64,000 nt of DNA, taken from assembly GCF_013085465.1 (NCBI RefSeq), contig NZ_CP049838.1, positions 6,262,001-6,326,000 on the forward strand, read 5' to 3'. The notes under the pieces were generated by a model. That model did not search any database. It was given only the letters and a program-made list of their open reading frames with translations, and was not told the DNA's origin. Origin of the DNA: Streptomyces asoensis (GTDB lineage Bacteria > Actinomycetota > Actinomycetes > Streptomycetales > Streptomycetaceae). Positions 16,717 through 25,710 of the stretch are shown here, in pieces. A program made the position numbers and the translations under genes. The number at the start of each line of letters is the position of its first letter. The stretch's first letter is position 1.

Positions 16717-17622
16717 TCAAGCGGACGGAGTCTGCGAGCCGGCCCCCGCCCGCGTCGCGTCCGCTCCCCAGCTCGCCAGCAGCCGCAGCGCCTCCGCCGA
16801 GGCCGACCCCGGATCCGCGTGGTACGTCACCATCGTCTGTTCGCCGTCGCCCATCAGCCTGAACCCCTCGAAGTTCAGGGAGAGTTCGCCGACCAGCGGA
16901 TGCCTCAGCAGCTTCACGCCGTAGCTCTTCTCCTTGACGTCGTGGGTCGCCCACAGCCGCCGGAAGTCCTCGCTCTTCACCGACAGCTGGCCCACCAGCG
17001 CGGAGAGCCGCGGGTCGTCCGGATAGCAGCCCGCGTCCATGCGCAGGGCGCAGACGATGTCGATCGCCTTCTGCTCCCAGTCCACGAAGAGGTCCCGGTA
17101 GTCGGGGCGCAGGAAGACCAGCCGGGCCCAGTTGCGCTCCGCCACCGGCAGCTCCGCCCAGTCGCCGAAGACCGCCGCCGCCATCCGGTTCCAGCCCAGG
17201 ATCTCGGTGCGCCGCCCGATGAGGTACGCCGGCACCGAGTCCATCGCGTCCAGCAGCTGCCGCAGCGGGCCCCGCACCTGCTGCTGCGGCGCGCTCTGCT
17301 TCTTCTTGTGCTTCGGCTTCGCCAGGTGGGTGAGATGCGCGTGCTCGGCGTCGGAGAGCCGCAGCGCCCTGGCGATGGAGTCCAGCACCTCCGCCGACAC
17401 GTTCCGCCCGTTGCCCTGCTCCAGGCGCGTGTAGTACGCCACCGACACCCCGGCCAGCTGCGCCAGCTCCTCGCGCCGCAGCCCCGGCACCCTGCGGTGC
17501 CGCCCGAAGTCCGGCAGCCCCACGTCCTCCGGCTTCAGCCTGGCCCGCCGGGTGCGCAGGAACTCGCTGAGCTCGGCACGCCGGTCCAGGGAGGCGCCGG
17601 GGGGTTCGGGGCGTTCGTCCAT
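16717..17622 (-). CDS. XRE-family transcriptional regulator with MmyB-like ligand domain
   Basis: A 301-residue regulator. The N-terminal helix-turn-helix (about 25-95) includes VPGLRREELAQLAGVSVAYYTRLEQG, the hallmark of the MmyB group. The C-terminal domain (about 105-285) is the MmyB-like PAS-type ligand pocket, with YLIGRRTEILGWN and RDLFVDWEQKA. Members often control a divergent oxidoreductase gene, and here an alcohol dehydrogenase lies divergently 173 bp away. I chose the ATG at 17622 because the family start (MDERPEPPG...) precedes the first conserved helix. The ligand is unknown, perhaps a fatty acid or aldehyde. Confidence 0.88.
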   Translation of the reverse strand: MDERPEPPGASLDRRAELSEFLRTRRARLKPEDVGLPDFGRHRRVPGLRREELAQLAGVSVAYYTRLEQGNGRNVSAEVLDSIARALRLSDAEHAHLTHLAKPKHKKKQSAPQQQVRGPLRQLLDAMDSVPAYLIGRRTEILGWNRMAAAVFGDWAELPVAERNWARLVFLRPDYRDLFVDWEQKAIDIVCALRMDAGCYPDDPRLSALVGQLSVKSEDFRRLWATHDVKEKSYGVKLLRHPLVGELSLNFEGFRLMGDGEQTMVTYHADPGSASAEALRLLASWGADATRAGAGSQTPSA

Positions 17623-17795
17623 GCCGTCCAGTATTCCCGGTCGTACGCACACCATCCTGTCCCCGCCAGTGGTAGGCACAGCAGACGTACGCAGAGGCGT
17701 GACCTGGGTGATTCTTGCGAGATGGGGCAGGCTGACCGTCGTACCCGGCCCAAAGGCAGGCCGGAACACGACCCCCCCGCTAGGAGATCCCCGGC

Positions 17796-18836
17796 ATGAC
17801 CACCGTTGCCGCGTACGCCGCACCCTCCGCCAAGGCTCCGCTGGAGCGCACGACGATCGAACGCCGCCCGGTGCGCGAGTTCGACGTCCTGATCGACATC
17901 GAGTTCGCCGGAATCTGTCACTCGGACATCCACCAGGCCAGGGAGGGCTGGGGCGAGGCGATCTTCCCCATGGTGCCCGGCCACGAGATCGCGGGCGTCG
18001 TCTCCGAGGTAGGCCCCGGTGTCACCCGGTTCGCCGTCGGCGACCGCGTGGGCGTCGGCTGCCTCGTCGACTCCTGCCGTGAGTGCGACAACTGCAAGGC
18101 CGGCCTGGAGCAGTACTGCACCGGCGGCAGCGTCGGCACGTACAACGCCGTCGGCAAGGACGGCGAGCCCACCTACGGCGGCTACGCGCAGAAGATCGTC
18201 GTGGACGAGAACTACGTCGTCGGCATCCCCGACGGCCTCGCGCTCGACGTCGCCGCGCCGCTGCTCTGCGCCGGAATCACCACGTACTCCCCGCTGAAGC
18301 ACTGGAACGCCGGCCCCGGCAAGAAGGTCGCGATCCTCGGCATGGGCGGCCTCGGCCACATGGGCGTCAAGATCGCGCACGCCCTCGGCGCCGAGGTGAC
18401 CGTCCTGTCCCAGTCGCTGCGCAAGAAGGACGACGGCCTGAAGCTGGGCGCCGACCACTACTACGCCACCAGCGACGAGGCAACCTTCAAGGAGCTGGCG
18501 GGCACCTTCGACCTCATCCTCTCGACGGTCTCGGCCCCGCTGAACCTGGACGCCTACCTGGCCCTGCTGAAGACCGACGGCGCCTTCGTGAACGTCGGCG
18601 CGCCCGAGGAGCCCGTCGCCCTCAACCTGTTCTCGGTGATCGGCGGTCGCAAGACCCTCGCCGGCTCCGGCATCGGCGGCATCCAGGAGACCCAGGAAAT
18701 GCTGGACTTCTGCGCCGAGCACGGATTCGGCGCCGAGATCGAGCTGATCAGCGCCGACCAGATCAACGAGGCGTACGAGCGGGTGCTCGCCAGCGACGTC
18801 CGCTACCGGTTCGTGATCGACACGTCGACGATCTGA
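17796..18836 (+). CDS. zinc-dependent alcohol dehydrogenase
   Basis: A 346-residue medium-chain dehydrogenase of the cinnamyl-alcohol/YahK type, interconverting aldehydes and alcohols with NAD(P). The catalytic zinc site is GICHSDIHQ and GHEIAGVV; the structural zinc uses the four-Cys lobe [15 protein letters not shown]. The Rossmann motif [13 protein letters not shown] lies near residue 185. Length is typical. AGGAG lies 9 nt before the ATG. It is divergent from the MmyB-like regulator, its probable controller. Cofactor preference is likely NADPH by family but not proven. Confidence 0.93.
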   Translation: MTTVAAYAAPSAKAPLERTTIERRPVREFDVLIDIEFAGICHSDIHQAREGWGEAIFPMVPGHEIAGVVSEVGPGVTRFAVGDRVGVGCLVDSCRECDNCKAGLEQYCTGGSVGTYNAVGKDGEPTYGGYAQKIVVDENYVVGIPDGLALDVAAPLLCAGITTYSPLKHWNAGPGKKVAILGMGGLGHMGVKIAHALGAEVTVLSQSLRKKDDGLKLGADHYYATSDEATFKELAGTFDLILSTVSAPLNLDAYLALLKTDGAFVNVGAPEEPVALNLFSVIGGRKTLAGSGIGGIQETQEMLDFCAEHGFGAEIELISADQINEAYERVLASDVRYRFVIDTSTI

Positions 18837-18892
18837 CGGTCCTCGTGACAGACCTCGTGACGGACCTTTCGGACCTTGTGACGGTCCTAGCG
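18834..18892. repeat. short imperfect direct repeats after the dehydrogenase gene
   Basis: Four imperfect copies of a roughly 12-bp unit (CCTCGTGACRGA and variants) run directly from the stop codon up to the terminator. No open reading frame or strong secondary structure accompanies them. Possibly slippage products. Confidence 0.4.
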
Positions 18893-18910
18893 GCTTCCCG
18901 ACCGTGAGTG

Positions 18911-18939
18911 GGGCCCCCGGCGCATCGCGCCGGGGGCCC
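18911..18939. terminator. bidirectional hairpin terminator
   Basis: A perfect 13-bp stem (18911-18923 with 18927-18939) with a 3-base loop, followed by TTCT, lies between the convergent dehydrogenase and siderophore permease genes. Confidence 0.85.
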
Positions 18940-18979
18940 TTCTCGTCGCCGGACGGGCGCCGGACGGGCGCCGGACGTC

Positions 18980-20290
18980 TCAGGGGTCCCGTCGGTCCCT
19001 CCCCAGCAGCCACAGCAGATACGGCCCGCCCACCAGCGCGGTCAGCGCGCCGACCGGGATCTCCAGCGGCGGCAGCAGGGTGCGGGCGGCCAGGTCCGCG
19101 CCGACCAGGACCACCGCCCCCGTCAACGCGCTCGCCGCCAGAGGCAGTTGGGGTGTCCGTGTGAGACGGCGGGCCAGTTGGGGCGCGGTGAGGGCGACGA
19201 AGCCGATCGGTCCCGCCGCGCCCGTCGCGGTCGCCGCGAGCACCACCCCGAGCACGGTCAGACCGAGCCGCGTCCGGCCCACCCGTACGCCGAGCGCGGC
19301 CGCGGTGTCCGTGTCGAGGCCGAGCGGACGGACGGCCCTGCTCGCCCACACCAGCGCGGGCAGCGCGAGCAGGAGCACGGCGGCCAGCGGCCCCGCCTGC
19401 TCCCAGCCACGGCCGTTGAGGCTGCCGGTCAGCCACAGCTTGACCTGCTCGGCGGCCTCCAGCTCGCTGTCGGTGAGGTACAGCTGGACGATCGCGGACA
19501 GCGCGACACCGATGCCGACGCCGGTGAGCACGAAGCGGTTCGGATGCATCCCGCGGCGCCAGGCGAGCAGATAGACGAGGGCCGCGGCCGCGAGACCGCC
19601 CGCGACGGACACCGCGGGCATCGCGCCGGGCGAGGTGACGGCGCCGGTGGCGAGGGCGAGGACGGTCGCGGCGGCGGCGCCGTGTCCCACTCCGATCACG
19701 TCCGGACTGGCCAGCGGGTTGCGGGTGACCGTCTGCACGAGCGCACCGGAGAGCCCCAGGGCGGCGCCGACGAGGGCGCCGAGGGCGATACGCGGCACAC
19801 GGAGCTCGCCCACGACCAGATCGTAGGGACCGGCGTCACCGCGCAGGGTGCGCCACACCTCGGCCGGCGGGACGTAGGTCTGGCCGAGACAGGCGGAGAC
19901 GAGCATGACGGCCGCGAGGAGCAGCACGAGGGCCACGGCGACGCAGACGGAGCGGCGGTGCAGGAGGAGCGAGACCCGGGGGTGGGGGCGCAGAACCATG
20001 GAGCCCGCTGGACGCGCGGGCGACGCCCCGGTCTTCGCGGGCGGCACTCCGGTCTTCGCGGGCGGCATCCCGGTCTTGGTGGGCGGCACTCCGGTCTTCG
20101 CGGGCGGCACCGCGGTCTTCGCGGGCGGCATCCCGGTCTTGGTGGGCGGCACTCCGGTCTTCGCGGGCGGCACCGCGGTCTTCGCGGGCGGCATCCCGGT
20201 CTTGGTGGGCGGCACTCCGGTCTTGGTGGGCGGCATCCCGGTCTTCGTGGGCGCCGACCCGGGGTGTCCGTCCGTCGCCTCGGGGGTCAT
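18980..20290 (-). CDS. siderophore ABC transporter permease with N-terminal repeat
   Basis: A 436-residue FecCD-family permease that moves ferric siderophores across the membrane. From about residue 110 it is an ordinary permease (LVVGELRVPRIALGALVGAALGLSGALVQTVTRNPLASPDVIG, the family block, here described by its ends LRVPRI and NPLASPD). The first ~95 residues are exceptional: eleven tandem heptads of the type PPTKTGM/PPAKTGV (residues 13-89) that would lie in the cytoplasm. The ATG at 20290 overlaps the stop of the upstream permease as ATGA, which supports translation of the repeat. An internal ATG at 19999 would give a normal-length permease without it. Confidence 0.9.
   Translation of the reverse strand: MTPEATDGHPGSAPTKTGMPPTKTGVPPTKTGMPPAKTAVPPAKTGVPPTKTGMPPAKTAVPPAKTGVPPTKTGMPPAKTGVPPAKTGASPARPAGSMVLRPHPRVSLLLHRRSVCVAVALVLLLAAVMLVSACLGQTYVPPAEVWRTLRGDAGPYDLVVGELRVPRIALGALVGAALGLSGALVQTVTRNPLASPDVIGVGHGAAAATVLALATGAVTSPGAMPAVSVAGGLAAAALVYLLAWRRGMHPNRFVLTGVGIGVALSAIVQLYLTDSELEAAEQVKLWLTGSLNGRGWEQAGPLAAVLLLALPALVWASRAVRPLGLDTDTAAALGVRVGRTRLGLTVLGVVLAATATGAAGPIGFVALTAPQLARRLTRTPQLPLAASALTGAVVLVGADLAARTLLPPLEIPVGALTALVGGPYLLWLLGRDRRDP
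20024..20254 (-). repeat. 21-bp tandem repeat (minisatellite), 11 units, in coding sequence
   Basis: Eleven consecutive 21-bp units encode the Pro-Pro-(Thr/Ala)-Lys-Thr heptads at the start of the permease gene. Units alternate in a higher-order pattern: a 63-bp block (TGM/TAV/TGV types) is repeated nearly exactly, which points to recent slippage or unequal recombination. All units keep the reading frame. Confidence 0.93.
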
Positions 20291-21273
20291 GTCGCCGCCC
20301 CCTTCCGCCGCACCAGCACCACCAGCACCGGCACCCCCACCAACGCCGTCATCACCCCGGCCGGCACCTCCGCGGGAGCCCGGACCACCCGTCCCGCCAC
20401 ATCCGCGAGCAGCAGCAACGCCGCGCCCAGCAGCGCGGACAACGGCAGCACGAGCCGATGCGCGGCACCGCGCGTGACCCGGCGGGCGAGGTGCGGAACG
20501 GCCAGACCCACGAAGGCGATCGGCCCTGCCGCGGCCACCGCGGACGCGGTCAGCAGGGTCGCCCCGAGCGCCGCGCACACCCGAACCGTGTGCACCCGGT
20601 GCCCCAGGGCCCGAGCCGTCTCGTCGCCGAGGGCCAGCGCGTCGAGGCCCCGCGCACACGCCAGCACCAGTGCCGCGCCCACCGCCAGGAACGGCAGCAT
20701 CCGTACGACGGTGTCGGCCTCGCGCCCGCTCAACGCGCCGACCTGCCAGAACCGGAACTGGTCGAGAGTCGCCGAACTCGATGTCAGGACGACGTTCGTG
20801 GCGCCGGCGGTCATGGCGGACAGGGCGGTACCGGCCAACGCCAGCTTCACCGGCGAGGCCCCGCCCCGGCCCCGGGCGGCGATGGCGTACACCAGGCACG
20901 CGGCGGCGACGGCGCCGACGAAGGCGTACCGGACGTACCCGGAGAAGCCGTCGGCGAGGCCGAGCGAGACGGCGAGGACGACCCCGGCCGCGGCGCCCTG
21001 GCTGAGGCCGAGGATGCCGGGGTCGGCGAGCGGATTGCGGGTGACCGCCTGGAGGGCCGCCCCGGCGAGACCGAGCGCTGCTCCCGCCGTCAGTCCGATC
21101 TCCGTCCGCGGCAGCCGCAGCGACCGTACGACGAGGGCGTCCGGTGAGCTTCCGCCGTGCAGCAGGGCGTCGAGCACGGCGGACGGCGGCACGGCGCGGG
21201 TGCCGACGGCGAGGCTGAGCACGGCCGCGGCGGCCACCAGCAGGGCGGCCGCCGGCCAGGCGAGGTGTTTCAC
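20287..21273 (-). CDS. siderophore ABC transporter permease
   Basis: A 328-residue FecCD-family permease, normal length, with about nine to ten hydrophobic helices. Family landmarks are RSLRLPRTEIGL, LQAVTRNPLADPGILGLSQGAA and the C-terminal VGLAVPHLARR coupling segment that contacts the ATPase. It begins with GTG seven bases after the stop of the substrate-binding gene and ends in an ATGA overlap with the second permease. The two permeases form a heterodimer. No ATPase gene follows. Confidence 0.93.
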   Translation of the reverse strand: MKHLAWPAAALLVAAAAVLSLAVGTRAVPPSAVLDALLHGGSSPDALVVRSLRLPRTEIGLTAGAALGLAGAALQAVTRNPLADPGILGLSQGAAAGVVLAVSLGLADGFSGYVRYAFVGAVAAACLVYAIAARGRGGASPVKLALAGTALSAMTAGATNVVLTSSSATLDQFRFWQVGALSGREADTVVRMLPFLAVGAALVLACARGLDALALGDETARALGHRVHTVRVCAALGATLLTASAVAAAGPIAFVGLAVPHLARRVTRGAAHRLVLPLSALLGAALLLLADVAGRVVRAPAEVPAGVMTALVGVPVLVVLVRRKGAAT

Positions 21274-21280
21274 GGGACGG

Positions 21281-22336
21281 TTACCGTCCGAGGTTGTCGG
21301 CGAGCTCGGTGACGACCAGGCGGGCGGCGGTCGGACCGGCGTTGAGGTACCACGGATCGTCGTCGACCTTCACGGCGTGCCCGGCCTCGACGGCGCCCAT
21401 CCCCTTCCACAGTGGCCCGGCCACCGTGCTCGCGGCGTCCGTCCTGCTCGCGTCCCCCTGGACCGAGTAGAAGATCCAGTCACCGTCCGCGGTGTCGATC
21501 TTCTCGGCGCTGAGGTCCTCCGAGATGGCGGCGAACCGCTGCGACTCGGGCCGGGAGAGCCCCATGTCGACGGCGATCGACCCGGTGAAGGACGACACGC
21601 CGAACATGCGGGTGCGGTCGGGGGTGAAGCGCACCATGGAGACGGTCGGGTCGCCCGTGACCGCGTCCCCCTCGGTCCGCGCGTCGCCGACGATCCCGTC
21701 GAGCAGCTTCTGCGCGGCCTGCCCCTTGCCGATCGCCTCGCCGACGAGCAGCAGATCGCGCTTCCAGTTGATGCCCTGTCCGGCCGTGACCACGGTCGGC
21801 GCGATCTTGGACAGCTTGGGGTAGAGGTCGCCCAGGGAGTCGTTGACCAGGATCAGGTCGGGCTTCGCGGCCGCGAGGGACTCCAGGTTGGGCGCCTGAC
21901 GGGTGCCCGCGTCGGTCATCGCCGCGAGCTTCGCCTTGTACTGCGGGAAGGCGTCCGTCAGGTAGTCCGGGACCAGACCGGCGTTGTCGGCACGGGTGGA
22001 GGCGGTCGGGACGACACCGAGGCTGAGCAGGTCGTCGAGCTGCCCCGTGCTGATCACGGCGATCTTCTTCGGCTCCGCCTCGACGGTGGTGGTGCCCTGG
22101 AAGTGCTTGACCGTGCGGGGGAACGTTCCGTCGGTGTCGGTGTCCGCGCCCATGCCGTCGGCGAGGGTGCTGGGGGCGGCTGAGGGGCCCGCCGACGCCC
22201 CGGCGACGAGGTTGCGCTCACCCTCGGTCCTCGAGGAGGACTTGGCATCGTTGTCAGCGGCGGTCGAGCAGCCGACCAGCAGCCCTCCGACGACGACGGA
22301 CACGCCCAGGGCGGACTTCCACTTCAACGTACGCAC
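21281..22336 (-). CDS. iron-siderophore substrate-binding lipoprotein
   Basis: A 351-residue extracytoplasmic lipoprotein of the FepB/FecB class that captures ferric siderophores and delivers them to the two permeases downstream. The lipobox is LVGC with the acylated Cys near residue 23. Binding-protein landmarks include PKKIAVISTGQLDDLLSLG, the PNLESLAAAKPDLILVNDS segment and a C-terminal lobe ending in ARLVVTELADNLG. It starts with GTG preceded by GGAG. A 19-bp iron box lies 24 bp upstream, so expression should rise when iron is scarce. Confidence 0.93.
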   Translation of the reverse strand: MRTLKWKSALGVSVVVGGLLVGCSTAADNDAKSSSRTEGERNLVAGASAGPSAAPSTLADGMGADTDTDGTFPRTVKHFQGTTTVEAEPKKIAVISTGQLDDLLSLGVVPTASTRADNAGLVPDYLTDAFPQYKAKLAAMTDAGTRQAPNLESLAAAKPDLILVNDSLGDLYPKLSKIAPTVVTAGQGINWKRDLLLVGEAIGKGQAAQKLLDGIVGDARTEGDAVTGDPTVSMVRFTPDRTRMFGVSSFTGSIAVDMGLSRPESQRFAAISEDLSAEKIDTADGDWIFYSVQGDASRTDAASTVAGPLWKGMGAVEAGHAVKVDDDPWYLNAGPTAARLVVTELADNLGR

Positions 22337-22359
22337 AGCACTGCTCCGATCACCACTAC

Positions 22360-22378
22360 TAAGGCGAGCCTTACCTTA
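22360..22378 (-). promoter_or_regulatory. DmdR/IdeR-type iron box
   Basis: A 19-bp element reading TAAGGTAAGGCTCGCCTTA on the minus strand. It matches the known actinobacterial iron box (TTAGGTTAGGCTNACCTAA) at most positions, and its inner arms are inverted repeats. It lies just upstream of the siderophore-binding protein start, as expected for repression by iron-loaded DmdR1. Confidence 0.88.
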
Positions 22379-22409
22379 GCCGGTCCCGGAGTGCGGTGGG
22401 ATTTCGGGG

Positions 22410-23204
22410 TCAGGCCACGGGGAACGACTCGCCGTCGCCGTAGGACCGTACGAGGACTCCGCCGCCCGGAGCGGGACGCACGGAATGGGCCCGGCCGCGC
22501 CCGGCCACCCGCGCGCGGCCGTCGCCACCCTCGCCCCCGATCTCCACCAGCGTGTTCTCGTCGATGGCCACCCCGTGCGCCAGCCGGCCGCCCGCCACGA
22601 CCGCGGCCAGCCGTCCCAACGTCCCCCACTGCGCGGCATGGTTCTCCACCCCGAACGGCACGAGCCCCAGCCCGGGCCGGACCTCGATCTCCTCGAGATC
22701 CTCGGCGGTGTCCGGCGGACACACGGCGACCCCGTCCACCAGCCACCCCCCGACCACCGCGTCCCGCGCCGCCATCGCGGCTCCCGCGGAGAAACCGGCG
22801 TAGGGAAGTCCGCGCTCGAGAAGCAACGCGGACAGCGGACCGGAGGCCTCGGCGAACGCCTCCTGATACGCGGGCGTCAGCCCACCGCAGACGAACACCC
22901 CCGCCACGTCCTCGGTGACCGCGCCGACCTCGAACCGCTCCCCGATCGGCACCGGCAACGGCACGGGCGTACAGTCCCCGGCCTTGCGCAACGCGGCGTC
23001 GTACCGGGCGAACTGCTCGGCTCCGTCACCCTCGTCGACGACCACACAGAGGACGCGGGGCGCCGGCCCGGAACCGGATCCCGACGCCTCCGACACGGCG
23101 CGGGCGGCGCGCAGAAACGGCCCGTGGACGACGTCGACGACCGTCTCCTCCCACCCGCCGCCGATCAGGAACACGCCACCGCTGCTCTTCGTACCGTTGC
23201 TCAC
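22410..23204 (-). CDS. peptidase S51-like (cyanophycinase/dipeptidase E-type) protein
   Basis: A 264-residue protein with the flavodoxin-like S51 fold. The nucleophile motif is GFSAGAA with Ser near residue 139, preceded by FVCGGLTPAY, which matches the family's GGN-type turn. Substrates in the family include cyanophycin and N-terminal aspartyl dipeptides. I chose the GTG at 23204 over 23210 because the GGGGGGAA site ends directly at 23210 but is well spaced for 23204. The acid and His partners are less clear, so activity is likely but not certain. Confidence 0.82.
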   Translation of the reverse strand: MSNGTKSSGGVFLIGGGWEETVVDVVHGPFLRAARAVSEASGSGSGPAPRVLCVVVDEGDGAEQFARYDAALRKAGDCTPVPLPVPIGERFEVGAVTEDVAGVFVCGGLTPAYQEAFAEASGPLSALLLERGLPYAGFSAGAAMAARDAVVGGWLVDGVAVCPPDTAEDLEEIEVRPGLGLVPFGVENHAAQWGTLGRLAAVVAGGRLAHGVAIDENTLVEIGGEGGDGRARVAGRGRAHSVRPAPGGGVLVRSYGDGESFPVA

Positions 23205-23285
23205 GCGCACTTCCCCCCTGGGCCCATGGACGACTCCGGCAAGTAACTCACGACGGGGGGCGGCCGGGTTCGGCCGGTTCGCGCT

Positions 23286-24431
23286 TCAGCCATCGGCCTG
23301 GAGCCCCTTGAGACCGTCGTAGGCGGCCATCACGATGTCCAGTCCCCGGGTGTCCTCCGCCGGTTCGCGCATCTGATTGGTCACGTAGGCCACCACCATG
23401 CGGGCCTCCGGCTCGATCATGACCGTCGAGCCGCCCCAACCGCCCCACCCGTAGGTGCCGCCGAACCGCCCGTAGCCCAGACCCCAGCTGATCGGCATGC
23501 CCAGGACGCGGTCCTCGCCGCTGAACTGCTCCTCCCAGGCCCGGTCGCAGCCCGCCCGCGACAGCAGCCGCACCCCGCGCACGGAGCCCCCGCACGCCAT
23601 CGCCGACTGGACGAGGGCGACCGAGCGGGCGTTGCCGAAGCCGCTCGCCGCCGGGATCTGCGCCCGGCGCCAGGCCACGCTGTTGCCGTCACGGAGCCGG
23701 ATCGCGGTCGGGGTGGTCGAGGAGGCCGGGTCCGCGGCGGTCGGGGGCGTCACGGTCCGCGCCGCGCCCGCCGTGTAGTCCTCGTCGCGGCCCGGCGGCG
23801 GCACCGTCGGCGCCACCCGGTGATCGTGTTCGGCCGGCAGCCCCATACGGAAGTCAGCGCCCAGCGGTCCGGCGATCTCGTCGGCGAAGAACTCGCCCGG
23901 GCTCCGGCCGGTGATCCGGCGCACGACCTCGCCCACGAGGAACCCCTGGGTGAGCGAGTGGTAGCCGGCCGCGCTGCCCGGCTCCCACTGCGGAGCCTGC
24001 GCGGCCAGTCGTGCCGTCGCGGCCGACCAGTCGTAGATCTCCGCCACCGTGCCGTCCCAGTCGGGCAGGCCGGCGGTGTGCGAGAGCAGGTGCCGTACCA
24101 GCACCGCCTCCTTGCCCGCCGCCGCGAACTCCGGCCAGTACCGGGCCACCGGCGCGTCCGGATCGAGCTCGCCCCGGTCGGCCAGAACCAGCGTGCACAG
24201 CGCCGTCATCGTCTTCGTGACGGACCAGACGTTGACGATCGTGTCCCGCTGCCAGGGGACACCGCGCGCCGCGTCGGCGAATCCGCCCCAGACGTCCACC
24301 ACCGGCTCACCGTCCACGAAGACGGCCACCGAGCCGCCGACGTCCCCGCCGTCCAGCAGCGCGGCCAGCGCGGTGGGCACCGCGGTGAACAGATCGTCGT
24401 ACGAGCCCTGGATGTCAGCCATGCCCGCCAT
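23286..24431 (-). CDS. serine hydrolase, beta-lactamase class C/esterase family
   Basis: A 381-residue soluble protein of the class C beta-lactamase/EstB family. The SxxK motif is S70-V-T-K73 (VWSVTKT), and YHS near residue 155 is at the second-motif position. The C-terminus has GYGRFGGTYGWGGWGGS, the region of the third motif. Such enzymes are usually esterases or D-aminopeptidases rather than true beta-lactamases. There is no signal peptide, so it acts in the cytoplasm. ATG 24422 is an alternative start. Confidence 0.9.
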   Translation of the reverse strand: MAGMADIQGSYDDLFTAVPTALAALLDGGDVGGSVAVFVDGEPVVDVWGGFADAARGVPWQRDTIVNVWSVTKTMTALCTLVLADRGELDPDAPVARYWPEFAAAGKEAVLVRHLLSHTAGLPDWDGTVAEIYDWSAATARLAAQAPQWEPGSAAGYHSLTQGFLVGEVVRRITGRSPGEFFADEIAGPLGADFRMGLPAEHDHRVAPTVPPPGRDEDYTAGAARTVTPPTAADPASSTTPTAIRLRDGNSVAWRRAQIPAASGFGNARSVALVQSAMACGGSVRGVRLLSRAGCDRAWEEQFSGEDRVLGMPISWGLGYGRFGGTYGWGGWGGSTVMIEPEARMVVAYVTNQMREPAEDTRGLDIVMAAYDGLKGLQADG

Positions 24432-24482
24432 TGAGCCCCCACGGGACGACCGGAGGCAACCGAATTCCGACGCCGACAGGCG

Positions 24483-25175
24483 CTACCGTCCGGGACCGCC
24501 CACCGGGGCCTGCCGGGTCTCCGCGGGCGGTGAGGCCTGTGCGCCCATGTCCAGACGGAACGGCGGGTACGCATCGGTCATCAGCGCCGCGTAGGCGGCC
24601 ACCCGTGCGACCCAGCGGGCCAGGCCGAGCAGGAAGTCGAAAAGGTGCACCGGGTATCGGCCGGTGAACGCCAGGATGATCACGGCGACGAAGGAGAGGA
24701 AGAAGACGAGCCCACCGCCGTGCCAACGGTCCATTCCGCCCCAGCCCCAGTCGCCGACGAACATCCCCACGACGATGTACTGCGGGATGGCCAGCAGCCA
24801 CCACTTCACCAGCACCAGACCGCGCGACAGACGCTCGGGATAGACGACGTCGAAATGCGCCGGGTAGTCGGGCACCTCGGCGAGGGTGAACGGCGGATAC
24901 CGGTCGGTACCGAGCGCGGCGTGGGCGTAGTAGGCGACACGCCAGTTCCAGCGCATCACACCGACGTTGAAGTCGAAGAGCGACCGGGGGTATCGGGCCG
25001 TGAACAGGATCGCGAAGAACGCGACGACGGTCACGAAGGAGAACGCGATCCACAGGAAGAACAGCACGATGTAGTGCGGGATGGCGAGGAACCACTTCAC
25101 CAGCCACATCCATCTGGACAACCGAGGATCGAGAAACGCCTCGATTCGCACAGGAGACACGGCGACCGGAATCAT
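24483..25175 (-). CDS. DUF4389 membrane protein with duplicated domain
   Basis: A 230-residue membrane protein made of two similar DUF4389 units (about 1-100 and 105-205). Each shows the pattern [19 protein letters not shown] / [20 protein letters not shown], then a hydrophobic pair and a [18 protein letters not shown] / [18 protein letters not shown] segment, ending in YPPF. Four helices are expected. The duplication is visible by eye. Function of the family is unknown. I chose the ATG at 25175 because the preceding 14 residues are not conserved-looking and a GGAGCTGG site lies before it. Confidence 0.85.
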   Translation of the reverse strand: MIPVAVSPVRIEAFLDPRLSRWMWLVKWFLAIPHYIVLFFLWIAFSFVTVVAFFAILFTARYPRSLFDFNVGVMRWNWRVAYYAHAALGTDRYPPFTLAEVPDYPAHFDVVYPERLSRGLVLVKWWLLAIPQYIVVGMFVGDWGWGGMDRWHGGGLVFFLSFVAVIILAFTGRYPVHLFDFLLGLARWVARVAAYAALMTDAYPPFRLDMGAQASPPAETRQAPVGGPGR

Positions 25176-25350
25176 GGGGACCAGCTCCGTTCCCTGATCA
25201 TGATCCCAGGCTCGCACACCGCAGGAAGAGCCGCGACCGGGGCTATTTCGTGTGCTCGATCGTCAAGGAGGCCATGGCGGCGTAGGCGAGGAGATTCGCG
25301 AAGCGCAGCCATGCGAGCAGGGGCCGAGTGCCGGTCTGCCACGGAGGCGA

Positions 25351-25710
25351 TCAACCCAGTCGGGAAGGCGCTGTCGCACTCGGCCGGCGAAGGCCGTGCA
25401 GAGCGGCCGTGTCGCGGGCCCGCGGAGTACGCCGGCCGTCTGCCTTCTCCAGCCGGCGGCGCACAGCGAAGTCGTCCACCGCCTTCAGATGAACCGCTCG
25501 GCTCTCCTCCAACGTGTCCAGCGCGCGCAGCAAGGCCGCGGAATCTCTGCGCAGATCGGGAGCGGGGCATGCGGTGGCCGCCAGATAGGCCCACGTGGCG
25601 TTGAAGCCGAGCGGGCAGTAGCTTCCGACGGCACACCTCAGCGCCGTGTGCCGCCGAGGAAGCGGCAACCGCTCGTCACGTACTCCGCGCGCGTGCGTTC
25701 CGAAGCCCAT
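25351..25710 (-). CDS. hypothetical protein, possibly truncated
   Basis: A 119-residue reading frame, not assigned to any family. It has sensible composition, an Arg-rich N-terminus (RGVRDERLPLPRRH), a central LGFNATWAYLAATA stretch and a helical, charged C-terminal half. A GGCTGAGG site precedes the ATG. The frame is closed by TGA but continues open for another 35 codons to 25243, ending in a plausible helical stretch, so the TGA may be a nonsense mutation. It lies at the edge of the msrA repeat island, and transfer is possible. Confidence 0.45.
   Translation of the reverse strand: MGFGTHARGVRDERLPLPRRHTALRCAVGSYCPLGFNATWAYLAATACPAPDLRRDSAALLRALDTLEESRAVHLKAVDDFAVRRRLEKADGRRTPRARDTAALHGLRRPSATAPSRLG

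Noticed and set aside
20024..20254. CRISPR-like array
   Set aside because: The 21-bp units are contiguous with no spacers and keep a coding frame, so it is a tandem repeat in a gene.
18908..22183. 1091-residue open frame on the plus strand opposite the siderophore genes
   Set aside because: It is antisense to three well-conserved genes; long antisense frames are expected in very GC-rich DNA and its protein is Arg/Gly/Pro-rich without motifs.
23286..24431. true class C beta-lactamase conferring resistance
   Set aside because: No signal peptide and the motifs fit the esterase/peptidase branch; the name would over-claim.
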